Shown: piece after piece, positions 9,148 to 17,268 of the stretch | Position numbering within the stretch: position 1 is the stretch's first letter | How the letters are laid out: the number at the start of each line of letters is the position of its first letter | Assembly: GCF_044386045.1 (NCBI RefSeq) | Contig: NZ_JBISCD010000039.1 | Span: 62,001 to 126,000 of the forward strand | DNA length: 64,000 nucleotides | Source: Thalassobellus sediminis | GTDB lineage: Bacteria > Bacteroidota > Bacteroidia > Flavobacteriales > Flavobacteriaceae | Reading direction: 5' to 3' | Translations under genes and position numbers: made by a program | The notes under the pieces: model-generated | Told to the model about the DNA's origin: nothing | Databases searched by the model: none | The model's input: the letters and a program-made list of their open reading frames with translations, nothing else

Positions 9148-10209
9148 ATGGCTGGTAATTCCTTCGGAAAACTATTTAATTTAACAACTTATGGAGAATC
9201 TCACGGACCTGCTTTAGGTGGTGTAATAGATGGCTGTCCGTCAGGGATTGTGTTAGATTTAGATGAGATTCAAAACGAATTAAACCGAAGAAAGCCAGGG
9301 CAATCATCTATCGTTACGCAACGTAAAGAACCAGATACTGTTAAGTTTCATTCTGGTATTTTTGAAGGTGTAACAACAGGAACCTCTATTGGGTTTGTTA
9401 TAGAAAACACCAACCAGAAATCTCACGATTATTCACATATAAAAGATAGTTACAGACCTAGTCATGCCGATTATACCTATGATAAAAAATATGGTGTACG
9501 CGATTATCGTGGTGGCGGACGTAGTTCTGCGCGCGAAACAGCATGTCGTGTCGTTGCTGGGGCTATAGCTAAACAAATGCTTAAAGGCATTGAAATTACC
9601 GCTTATGTTTCTGGCGTAGGCACCATGAAATTAGATAAACCGTATAACGAATTAGATCTTTCAAAAATAGAATCGAACATTGTGCGTTGTCCAGATCAAG
9701 AGATGGCAGCAAACATGGAAACTTATATAAAAGAAGTTCGTGGTAAAGGAGATACGGTTGGCGGAATTGTTAGCTGTGTTATTAAAAATGTACCTGTTGG
9801 TTTGGGTGAACCGGTTTTCGATAAATTACATGCTGAATTAGGAAAAGCCATGTTGTCTATAAACGCTGTAAAAGGCTTTGAGTATGGTAGCGGATTCCAT
9901 GGAAGTACCATGTACGGAAGCGATCATAACGATTCGTTTAATAACGACGGTACAACAAAAACCAATTATTCTGGTGGTATTCAAGGAGGTATAAGTAACG
10001 GTATGGATATTTATTTCAACGTTGCTTTTAAGCCTGTTGCAACACTTATTCAAAAATACGAAACCATTGATAAGGCAGGAAACACGGTAGAAATGCAAGG
10101 TAAAGGACGTCACGATCCATGTGTGGTTCCACGTGCTGTACCTATTGTAGAAGCTATGGCAGCCTTAGTTATTGCCGATTTTTATTTAATAAATAAGCTT
10201 TATAATTAG
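9148..10209 (+). CDS. aroC: Chorismate synthase
   Basis: 353 residues, the usual length. It converts 5-enolpyruvylshikimate-3-phosphate to chorismate with reduced FMN, the last shared step for aromatic amino acids and, here, the entry to menaquinone. Signature stretches are visible: TTYGESHGPALGGVIDG at the N-terminus, NRRKPGQSS, the active-site DYRGGGRSSARET (about 125-137), and HDPCVVPRAVPIVEAM near the C-terminus. Monocistronic; the 239-base region downstream holds only degenerate repeats. Confidence 0.98.
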   Translation: MAGNSFGKLFNLTTYGESHGPALGGVIDGCPSGIVLDLDEIQNELNRRKPGQSSIVTQRKEPDTVKFHSGIFEGVTTGTSIGFVIENTNQKSHDYSHIKDSYRPSHADYTYDKKYGVRDYRGGGRSSARETACRVVAGAIAKQMLKGIEITAYVSGVGTMKLDKPYNELDLSKIESNIVRCPDQEMAANMETYIKEVRGKGDTVGGIVSCVIKNVPVGLGEPVFDKLHAELGKAMLSINAVKGFEYGSGFHGSTMYGSDHNDSFNNDGTTKTNYSGGIQGGISNGMDIYFNVAFKPVATLIQKYETIDKAGNTVEMQGKGRHDPCVVPRAVPIVEAMAALVIADFYLINKLYN

Positions 10210-10448
10210 AAGCTATTTAGTGCTTTTAGCTATATCTTTTTTAAATTTCGTCATTGTTAAGAGTGAGCGACGTAGTAATCTGTTAAATTTTTAATAGCTA
10301 TTTAATTTTAGTGCTTTTTAGTATTTAATAAGAATGTCGAATCAGTTTGGGCTAATATTTGTAATGTTCTGTCATTCTTATTAAAGCCGTAAATTGTTAT
10401 TTAGGATAATTTTATATAAATTATAACCTATGAATAACTTATAAAGCT
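10210..10448. repeat. Intergenic stretch with inverted and direct repeats
   Basis: No gene seen. An 11-base perfect inverted repeat (TAATAAGAATG at 10326-10336, CATTCTTATTA at 10373-10383) encloses a 36-base loop. The motif AGCTATTTA followed by AGTGCTTTT-like sequence occurs twice (near 10212 and 10297). The stretch GAGCGACGTAGTAATCTGT (from 10263) resembles degenerate intergenic repeat remnants common in flavobacterial genomes; that comparison is from memory. Confidence 0.45.
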
Positions 10449-10991
10449 ATGATTTATTATTGGTTACATATTATTTACATTTTCATAGGTTCTCGGTTTT
10501 TTTGGAAAAAAGTAAATTTAGAATCTAATTTAACTAGAACTAGACGTGTAAGTATTTTAGATTGTGAAGCATTTCTATTTATGGCAAATTCTAAGTATTT
10601 CTACTATATGGATTTAATACGCTTAGAGATTTTATTTAGGACGCATTTGTATCATAGTACTATTAAAAAAGGTATGTTTCCTGTACTTGGAGCGCAAAAA
10701 ATTATTTACAAAAAACCTTTAAAACGTTGGGCTAAATTTGATATTACACTTATTTTAGAAGGATGGGAAGATAATTGGGTGTATCATCGTCAGGTATTTA
10801 AACGAAATGATGAAGTTTATGCTATCGGAATTACTAAAGTTGGTTTTTGGAAAAAGCATAAAATTCAAGATATGCGAAAAATAATAGCAGATAGTGGTAT
10901 TAGCAAAAAGGAAATGTCGATATCAAAAGATATTCTTCAACTTTTTCAAAATGATTATGATATTATAAAAAGTACTGAAGCTTCAGAATAA
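10449..10991 (+). CDS. THEM6-like acyl-CoA thioesterase family protein
   Basis: 180 residues. An N-terminal hydrophobic helix (about 3-20) is followed by a hot-dog-fold pattern: SILDCEAFLFMANSKYFYYMDLIRLE (long central helix preceded by a D-x-x-x-x-x-M/N-x-x-Y motif), then beta-strands GAQKIIYKKPLKRWAKFDITL and WVYHRQVFKRNDEVYAIG. This matches THEM6/4-hydroxybenzoyl-CoA-thioesterase relatives that hydrolyse acyl-CoA esters. The substrate is unknown. Confidence 0.7.
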   Translation: MIYYWLHIIYIFIGSRFFWKKVNLESNLTRTRRVSILDCEAFLFMANSKYFYYMDLIRLEILFRTHLYHSTIKKGMFPVLGAQKIIYKKPLKRWAKFDITLILEGWEDNWVYHRQVFKRNDEVYAIGITKVGFWKKHKIQDMRKIIADSGISKKEMSISKDILQLFQNDYDIIKSTEASE

Positions 10992-11090
10992 TTAATTGTC
11001 ATTCGTTAATCGCACAAAATACTTATCTTGTTCTCATAAAATATAAAAACTAACTAATTCCTCTCCATTGGGGAGGCTAGTAGCGACTCT

Positions 11091-12416
11091 ATGAAAAAAC
11101 TAGCATTACATTGGAAGATTATTATAGGAATGATTCTCGGAATCATTTTTGGTTTTATTATGAATACTGTTGATGGCGGAAAAGGTTTTATATCCGATTG
11201 GATTTCACCTTTCGGTACCATTTTTATTAATCTTCTTAAACTTATTGCGGTTCCTTTAATTCTAGCGTCTTTAATAAAAGGTATTTCCGATTTAAAAGAT
11301 ATTTCTAAAATTAAATCAATGGGATTACGTACCATAGGTATTTATATAACCACCACATTGGTAGCTATCATTATTGGTTTAACCATTGTAAATACTTTGA
11401 AACCAGGCGATGGGATGCCTCAAGATACTATTGAAAAAATCAAACTAAAATATGCTAACGATGCCGGAGTAATAGATAAACTTACTAAAGCATCGGCTCA
11501 AAAAGAAGCAGGTCCGCTACAGGCGCTGGTCGATATTTTTCCAAGTAATATTTTTAAATCCTTTGCCGAAGCGTCTATGCTTCAGGTTATCTTTTTTGCC
11601 ATTTTTGTTGGTATTTGTTTGTTGTTAATTGGAGAGAAGAAAGCTAAACCTTTAGTCGACTTCTTTGATTCGCTTAATGAAGTTGTCATGAAAATGGTCG
11701 ATTTAATTATGCTTTTTGCGCCATACGCTGTATTTGCCTTATTAGCGAATGTTATTATTGCTTTTGATGATGTAGAAATATTAATCAAGTTACTTTATTA
11801 CGCATTTTGTGTGGTGGGAGGATTAATTATTATGATAGGGTTCTATTTACTTTTAGTGAGTGTGTATACCAAAAAATCACCAATGTGGTTTTTAAAACAA
11901 ATAAGTCCAGCGCAACTTTTGGCATTTTCAACAAGTTCTAGTGCAGCAACATTGCCTGTAACTATGGAACGTGTAGAAGAACATTTAGGGGTTGATAAAG
12001 AAGTGTCTGGTTTTGTATTGCCAGTTGGTGCTACCGTAAACATGGATGGTACTAGTTTGTACCAAGGTATTGCAGCGGTGTTTATTATGCAAGTTATTTG
12101 GCCTGAAGGTTTAACGTTTACAAATCAATTAGTAATTGTTGCAACGGCATTATTAGCGTCTATAGGAAGTGCTGCTGTGCCAAGTGCAGGTATGGTAATG
12201 CTGGTTATTGTTTTAGAATCTATTGGTTTTCCTGCCGAATTATTACCAATAGGTTTAGCGCTTATTTTTGCGGTAGATAGACCTTTAGATATGTGTAGAA
12301 CGGTTGTGAATGTTACAGGGGATGCTACAGTTTCTATGATAGTTGCTAAATCGTTAGGAAAATTACATAAGCCAAAACCTAAAGAATGGGATGATAATTA
12401 TGATGCAGTAAAATAG
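11091..12416 (+). CDS. Dicarboxylate/amino acid:cation symporter (DAACS/SLC1 family)
   Basis: 441 residues with about eight membrane helices and two re-entrant loops. The family hallmarks are present: the serine-rich hairpin AFSTSSSAATLPVT (about 280-293), the NMDGTSLYQ motif in TM7 (about 318-326), and DRPLDMCRTVVNVTGD in TM8 (about 400-415). Such carriers import glutamate, aspartate or C4-dicarboxylates with Na+ or H+. The sequence does not decide between substrates. The rhodanese gene starts 5 bases downstream, so the two are an operon. Confidence 0.93.
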   Translation: MKKLALHWKIIIGMILGIIFGFIMNTVDGGKGFISDWISPFGTIFINLLKLIAVPLILASLIKGISDLKDISKIKSMGLRTIGIYITTTLVAIIIGLTIVNTLKPGDGMPQDTIEKIKLKYANDAGVIDKLTKASAQKEAGPLQALVDIFPSNIFKSFAEASMLQVIFFAIFVGICLLLIGEKKAKPLVDFFDSLNEVVMKMVDLIMLFAPYAVFALLANVIIAFDDVEILIKLLYYAFCVVGGLIIMIGFYLLLVSVYTKKSPMWFLKQISPAQLLAFSTSSSAATLPVTMERVEEHLGVDKEVSGFVLPVGATVNMDGTSLYQGIAAVFIMQVIWPEGLTFTNQLVIVATALLASIGSAAVPSAGMVMLVIVLESIGFPAELLPIGLALIFAVDRPLDMCRTVVNVTGDATVSMIVAKSLGKLHKPKPKEWDDNYDAVK

Positions 12417-12421
12417 TTTTT

Positions 12422-13243
12422 ATGAATTCTAAAATAAATATTGAATCGCCAATAGTCACCGTAGAGTGGTTGTATTCAAACATACATGCTGAAAATTTAG
12501 TTGTTTTAGATGGCACGATTAATAAAATATTTGATGCTTCATTAAAACAAATACCCAATGCACGTCTTTTCGATATAAAAAAGAAATTTAGCGATGTTTC
12601 GGATCCGTTTCCTAGCGCGTTTCCTTCTGCCGAACAATTTCAAAAATCGGCAAGAGAACTTGGTGTTAACACCGATAGTGTTATTGTGGTTTACGATGAT
12701 AAAGGTATTTATTCTAGCGCACGTGTTTGGTGGTTGTTTAAAGCTTTTGGATATAACAACGTCGCTGTTTTGAATGGCGGATTTCCAGAATGGTTAAAAG
12801 CTGAATATGAAGTCGAACTCATGAAAACTTATGAAGGAGCAACAGGTAATTTTATTGTAAATCATAAACCAGAAACCATGAAGTTTTTTGATGATGTTAA
12901 AATAGCTTCAAAAAATAAGACACATACCATTATTGATGCGCGTTCATCAGGTCGATTTAATTGTATAACACCTGAACCTCGCGAAGGTTTACGTATGGGA
13001 ACCATACCAAATTCGGTTAATTTACCATTTACTAATTTGTTAGAAGATGGCCTGCTAAAACCTAAAGAAGATTTAGAAAAAGCTTTTCAAGAACTTGCTA
13101 TTAAAGATGAGCCTATTATTTTTTCTTGCGGATCAGGTATTACAGCTTGTGTTTTAGCTTTAGGAGCTGAAATTTCGGGTTATAATAATATTTCCGTATA
13201 TGATGGTTCATGGACCGAGTGGGGGAGTTTGGTGGAGGAATAG
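12422..13243 (+). CDS. Two-domain sulfurtransferase (rhodanese / 3-mercaptopyruvate type)
   Basis: 273 residues in two rhodanese domains (about 12-130 and 155-270). The second has the active-site loop CGSGITAC, with catalytic Cys near residue 237; the CGSGxT form is typical of 3-mercaptopyruvate sulfurtransferases rather than thiosulfate ones. The first domain has D where the catalytic Cys would be (VVYDDKGI), the usual inactive copy. It moves sulfane sulfur to thiols or cyanide in the cytoplasm. It follows the symporter by 5 bases. Confidence 0.92.
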   Translation: MNSKINIESPIVTVEWLYSNIHAENLVVLDGTINKIFDASLKQIPNARLFDIKKKFSDVSDPFPSAFPSAEQFQKSARELGVNTDSVIVVYDDKGIYSSARVWWLFKAFGYNNVAVLNGGFPEWLKAEYEVELMKTYEGATGNFIVNHKPETMKFFDDVKIASKNKTHTIIDARSSGRFNCITPEPREGLRMGTIPNSVNLPFTNLLEDGLLKPKEDLEKAFQELAIKDEPIIFSCGSGITACVLALGAEISGYNNISVYDGSWTEWGSLVEE

Positions 13244-13600
13244 GCTTTGTGAAAACCATAAGCAAGCATTCTTAATGTTTTGTGCGAAGTCTCAATCTTA
13301 CCTCATTTCGATTGACTTACGTGTGTTAATTATAATTTATAAGTCATTTCGAACTTAGAGAGAAATCACATAATTAGTAGTTGTTAAAGGTTAAACTATT
13401 TTCTTTGTATTGATTTAAACCAATTAGAAATGGCTCTTGTTGTAAACGAGCGCTAGTGTGGGAGTTAGGAGGAAGAATAGGTTGGTTGCTTAGTTAAGTA
13501 ACTAATTTAGTAAACAAAAACTAACAAGAGAAATTTCTTCGGAATTTTCCAAATAGCACTATCCAAATCAATTAATTATAAACGTTGCTGTAATGCGTTT
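13244..13600. repeat. Gene-free stretch holding two kinds of dispersed repeat
   Basis: No gene seen. 13288-13342 is a repeat that recurs at 16547-16602, ending in the same GTGTTAATTATAATTTATAA in both. It is followed by TCATTTCGAAC...GAGAAATCACA, a typical flavobacterial intergenic remnant. 13493-13600 is a second element that recurs at 37689-37823 and partly at 44260-44300. In this copy TAATTTAGTAAA and GGAATTTTCCAA are shared, and its right end runs into the stop codon of the minus-strand gene at 13601. Confidence 0.65.
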
Positions 13601-14206
13601 TTATAATTTGTAATATATACTAAAAATTGCGCCATAAGAAAGTTTACTTGATTTCATTCTATTTTCATCTAGAGTTGTTAATCTTTTTGATATTAATGGA
13701 GCAAAAACCATACTTAAATTCTCTTTGACATTATATTCTAATCCAAAATCGAGACAAATGGATAGTAGTGTTTTATTTAGATCATTGCTTAAATGTTTTG
13801 TTTCACCATTTAAACCATTCTCAAAAAAAGTATTTTCTTTTTTATTAATTTGAAAATCAAAAAAGGTACTCAAAGACGGTTTGAGATCTAACTTACCTAA
13901 TTTAATAAGTGTCATGCCAAATTTTATTGGAACTCTTAAATAGTAAACTTTCAATTCGCTTTTGGTAGGAGAAATCACGTTTGGTAAAGAAGTGTAGTTG
14001 TATATAAGTTCGTAACCTTCCGATGCGTATGCAATTCCAGTTCCAAGTGATATTTTTTCGTTAAAATCATAAAAAAGATTTAGTCCTATTGAATACCCTA
14101 TAAATGGATTGTAAACATTGTTTGCATCAGAATACCCTTTAAATGGATCATAAATAACACTTGTCTTAAATGGAGTTTTTTTAAATTCGTAATTATTGAA
14201 TTCCAA
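13601..14206 (-). CDS. Outer-membrane beta-barrel protein with no ordinary start codon
   Basis: 201 residues from the first conventional start (TTG at 14204-14206). The protein is made of alternating strands (SIGLNLFYDFNEKISLGTGIAYAS, LSYGAIFSIYYKL at the end), the pattern of porin-family barrels. The frame stays open upstream and encodes what looks like the real signal peptide: KINTLTFLFLFSVVPIWSQ ending just before NNKTS (about 14240-14296). No ATG, GTG or TTG precedes it in frame; the best candidates are ATA at 14297-14299 or ATT at 14291-14293. Either a rare start codon is used, a start has mutated, or a base is wrong. If TTG at 14206 were used, the barrel would lack an export signal. Confidence 0.62.
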   Translation of the reverse strand: MEFNNYEFKKTPFKTSVIYDPFKGYSDANNVYNPFIGYSIGLNLFYDFNEKISLGTGIAYASEGYELIYNYTSLPNVISPTKSELKVYYLRVPIKFGMTLIKLGKLDLKPSLSTFFDFQINKKENTFFENGLNGETKHLSNDLNKTLLSICLDFGLEYNVKENLSMVFAPLISKRLTTLDENRMKSSKLSYGAIFSIYYKL

Positions 14207-14454
14207 TTGACTAGAAAACCCAATACTTGTTTTATTATTTTGGGACCAAATTGGAACTACGCTAAATAAAAACAGAAATGTTAAAGTGTTAATTTTTATT
14301 CTTTTTTTTAATGTATTACAACGATTTGAAAAGAAATCGTTTAAATATTTTATACCAAGTGATAAGCGAATTTAGAGTTTTAAAATTGTAAAATCAACAC
14401 GTAATACAATATATACAAACAAAGTTTTTAACAATTACAGTTTGTTGTAAAATA

Positions 14455-14486
14455 AAACCTCTAATCGATAAAACGCTTAGAGGTTT
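14455..14486 (-). terminator. Intrinsic terminator of the DUF4139 gene
   Basis: A 10-base perfect inverted repeat (AAACCTCTAA at 14455-14464, TTAGAGGTTT at 14477-14486) begins 11 bases after the minus-strand stop codon. On the minus strand it is followed by a T-rich tract. Confidence 0.8.
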
Positions 14487-14496
14487 CTTTTATAGT

Positions 14497-16401
14497 TTAC
14501 AAATTAACCCGTTTGTATTTAGGGTATTTCAAAGTATAAGATATTTTGAATGTGTTAGATTCATTAGGTTTAAGATTTAATTTCCATTCTAATAAGCCTT
14601 TTTTAGAATCGTATTCGGCAGTGCCAGTTTCAATGTTATCTACTTTAATGTCTTTGTTTTGACTCACAGGAACTCTATCCATCAATATTAAGCTTATAGC
14701 CGATTGTTTGTTGTTTTTTAATTCAATCTCATATGTCTTATTTACTATTTTATTGCTTCCTGTAAAGTTGTTTTTCTTAAAATTATTGATGGTATTTCGT
14801 TTTACAACCACATTAGGATCTACTCCTAAAGAAATGGTTAAGCTATCTGTTGTGGCTTGCGGATTAATATTGGTTTTTCCAGAATAGCTACCTTCAAAGT
14901 AGATGTTAGCTTCTCCGGGTAATAAATTGTATTGTTCCCAATCGCCCATTTTAGCTGTTAAAAATACATTTTCATTAATTATAGGTGCTGTAAAATAAGA
15001 GAAGCTTGCAGGAATAGAATATTTGTCTATTTCAATTACTGTAATATCTCCGTTTGTTGCGATGGTGTATGGTTTCATAATTTCGAACCTTTGGTTGGTA
15101 ATGCCTTCTTCTATAATATCGCCATTAGAGGTTTGATTTTCTTTTTTCTTTTGATAGTTGTTAGATTTGGTCTCCATATTGATAGAAGATACGCTTCCAG
15201 CATAATCATCCTTTTTCTGTGTTCCGTATCCAATAACGACAACTTCTTCTAACATTGAAACATCTTCTTGTAAACTGAGATTTATAACACTAGAATGAAT
15301 CGGTAGGGATTCAGTTTTAAAGCCTAAAAAAGAATAAACCAATTCTTTACCACCGCTAACTTGAATTGAGTATTTGCCATCAAAATCGGTTTGTGTTCCT
15401 TTACTAGTGCCTTTGACTATAACATTAACTCCTGGTAGAGGTAATCCTGCTTCGTCGGTTACAATACCGCTTACTGTTTGTATAAATGGATTGTATTTGT
15501 AGTTATAGTTTTTTGTTGCTCTTGCGCTATTGTAGTTACTGTACTTGCTAATAAAATTTAAGTATTTGGGGTTTACTTCTGGTTTTTCGTTATTCGTGTT
15601 TGGGTCGTTTGTTGATAGTGTTAGTTTTATGTTATTCCAGTCGCTTCCGGTACTTTGATATACATGGGCTTTGTAAGCAAGTTGTAGTGGAGCATTAATT
15701 TTGTTTGCTTTAATATCATATATCGGGAACCATCCAGCATTATCTACATTATATTTTATAATTAAGTTTAAGTCGTTTGCTTGATCAGAGTTTAGTTTTA
15801 CTGTAATCTCTCCGGTTTGTACTTTGTCGTCAATATTAAACTCTATAAGCTGCTTTTGTATGTCTGTAATTTGTTCTTGAAGCTCTAGTTTCTTTTTAGT
15901 TGATGCATAAATTAAGTTTTTAATTTTAGTAATACGTTTACGGTAATAATCGGCAAATTGTTGCAATTTTTCTAAAGTAACCGCTTGATTGTTGTTACCA
16001 ATATGTCTATTATCATGAATAACTTTTAGTTCTTCTTCGTAACCAGATATTAAATCTGCTTCAAATTGAATGTTGTCGTTTAATAGTTTTATTTGATTTT
16101 GTAGTACTTCAATATTTTCTGATTTGTTTTGCTTTGATAGGTGGTTAATTCCGTAATTTATTGATAAAACCGAAGCCGATTTTAATCCTGAAATTTGAAT
16201 GCTACTTTCTTGAATATTAGGAGAGAGTTTATCGAATTTAAATGTGGTCGTCCCGATAGGAAGTTTAACGTTTGCTGTTCTAGTAATTTGGGCGCCGTTA
16301 ACATAAACCGTGACCTCATTAATAGATGTTTTTGTTGGTTTTTGGTTTGTTGAGAAGCTAATAGTTGTAGCTAATAGGAATAAAAACAATAGATTTTTCA
16401 T
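14497..16401 (-). CDS. DUF4139 (MuiA-like) exported protein with inserted SusC-type N-terminal segment
   Basis: 634 residues with a signal peptide (1-19). Residues 24-200 form the DUF4140-like N-terminal part (INEVTVYVNGAQITR) plus a coiled coil (about 95-190). DUF4139 starts at about 198 and is interrupted at 308-410 by a carboxypeptidase-regulatory-like domain (SGIVTDEAGLPLPGVNVIVKG, then the DFDGKYSI strand). That domain is followed by EEVVVIGYGTQKK (385-397), the signature that opens the plug of SusC/RagA receptors. DUF4139 then resumes (about 440-630). A regulatory-like insert is known in MuiA-family proteins of this phylum; the extra plug-opening motif is the odd part. The role is unknown, probably at the cell envelope. 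No barrel is present. Confidence 0.85.
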   Translation of the reverse strand: MKNLLFLFLLATTISFSTNQKPTKTSINEVTVYVNGAQITRTANVKLPIGTTTFKFDKLSPNIQESSIQISGLKSASVLSINYGINHLSKQNKSENIEVLQNQIKLLNDNIQFEADLISGYEEELKVIHDNRHIGNNNQAVTLEKLQQFADYYRKRITKIKNLIYASTKKKLELQEQITDIQKQLIEFNIDDKVQTGEITVKLNSDQANDLNLIIKYNVDNAGWFPIYDIKANKINAPLQLAYKAHVYQSTGSDWNNIKLTLSTNDPNTNNEKPEVNPKYLNFISKYSNYNSARATKNYNYKYNPFIQTVSGIVTDEAGLPLPGVNVIVKGTSKGTQTDFDGKYSIQVSGGKELVYSFLGFKTESLPIHSSVINLSLQEDVSMLEEVVVIGYGTQKKDDYAGSVSSINMETKSNNYQKKKENQTSNGDIIEEGITNQRFEIMKPYTIATNGDITVIEIDKYSIPASFSYFTAPIINENVFLTAKMGDWEQYNLLPGEANIYFEGSYSGKTNINPQATTDSLTISLGVDPNVVVKRNTINNFKKNNFTGSNKIVNKTYEIELKNNKQSAISLILMDRVPVSQNKDIKVDNIETGTAEYDSKKGLLEWKLNLKPNESNTFKISYTLKYPKYKRVNL

Positions 16402-16831
16402 GATAGATGGTTTTAATTTTTAATAAAACTATCGTATCAATATTAAGTGTAAAACTTATAATGAGTAAAGTGCACTCTTTTAAACGTAAAGTGGCTTTTA
16501 GAGTTAGTTTAGTTTTCTTGTGCTGAAGATTATGTGTTTTTTGAGATGTCTCAATCGTACCTCATTTCGACATGACTAATCTGTGTTAATTATAATTTAT
16601 AAATTATTAAAGATGAATAGATGATAGGTTTAACAAATGCTTTTAGTTATGTTTACTGTTGCAGCGAGCAAGTGCGCAAGGGATTGAAACGGCATCCTTT
16701 TTTATGCAATTAATAAGATTGAAAAGAAAAACTATTTATAATGCAGAGTACTGCAATAGATGGTGCTGAAACAAGTTTAGTATAAAAAAGATATAGTGTA
16801 AAGCCTGACCCAATAGGGATGCGCCCTAAAA
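16402..16831. repeat. 430-base gene-free stretch with two dispersed repeats
   Basis: No gene seen. 16547-16602 is a copy of the repeat at 13288-13342. 16673-16826 is a copy of a structured element, described separately, that also occurs at 40482-40663 and, inverted, at 21090-21177. The rest is plain AT-rich sequence and presumably contains the promoter of the minus-strand gene ending at 14497, near 16410-16450 (a TAGTTTTA box on the minus strand). Confidence 0.6.
16673..16826 (+). repeat. Dispersed structured element, copy A
   Basis: Ends pair through GCGC/GCGC. The left part reads GGGATTGAAACGGCATCC and the right part ATATAGTGTAAAGCCTGACC. Between them lies a variable middle with a small hairpin (TGCAG-AGTA-CTGCA, 16742-16755). 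The left and right blocks match copy B at 40482-40663 closely (GGCATCCTTTTT, ATATAGYGWAnAGCCTGACC). Confidence 0.65.
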
Positions 16832-17251
16832 TCACTCTAAAAATCTACTCTTCAATTCTGGCGTAGGAATCATGCATGCATCCTTTTTTCCGTACCATTT
16901 GTATCGGTTTTTAGCTATATAATCATAAACCCAATTTCTAATAAAAGCTGGAATAATAAAAAACACAGACATTAAATTATGTGGAAACCCCAATTGGTAT
17001 GCTGTTTTTAAAGCTGCTGTAGATTTGTAATCAATGCCTTTTTTTGGTGTGTATAGTAGGATAGAGTCTATTTTGTTGGTGTCTATATTGTGGTTTTTAA
17101 TAATTTCTTGTCCAATATCGCTTTGTAAAGCGGTAAAAAGAAACAGGTTCTTTGTGTCGTGCTTAATTACATACTGCACACTGCTGTTACAGAGGTTGCA
17201 AACACCATCAAACAGGATTAGTTTTTTATGGTTGGGAATTCCAAAATTCAT
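16832..17251 (-). CDS. DCC-family (DUF393) thiol-disulfide oxidoreductase-like protein
   Basis: 139 residues. The N-terminal strand LILFDGVCNLCNSSVQYVI contains the D-x-x-C-x-x-C signature that names the DCC family, a thioredoxin-like fold of unknown partner. The rest (SILLYTPKKGIDYKSTAAL, a helical tail, NRYKWYGKKDACMIPTPELKSRF) fits the family at its usual length. It lies 17 bases downstream of the TPR/LuxR regulator on the same strand, probably in its operon. Cytoplasmic; the redox role is inferred from the CxxC pair only. Confidence 0.87.
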   Translation of the reverse strand: MNFGIPNHKKLILFDGVCNLCNSSVQYVIKHDTKNLFLFTALQSDIGQEIIKNHNIDTNKIDSILLYTPKKGIDYKSTAALKTAYQLGFPHNLMSVFFIIPAFIRNWVYDYIAKNRYKWYGKKDACMIPTPELKSRFLE

Positions 17252-17268
17252 TGTGTAAAGATACGATT

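Noticed and set aside
13244..13600. Possible CRISPR or tandem array
   Set aside because: Repeats here are two different dispersed elements, not regularly spaced direct repeats; there are no spacers and no cas genes in the window.
16673..16826. tRNA or tmRNA gene in the gene-free stretch
   Set aside because: No T-loop (GGTTCGAATCC-like) or acceptor stem can be formed; the sequence instead matches two other copies of a dispersed element.
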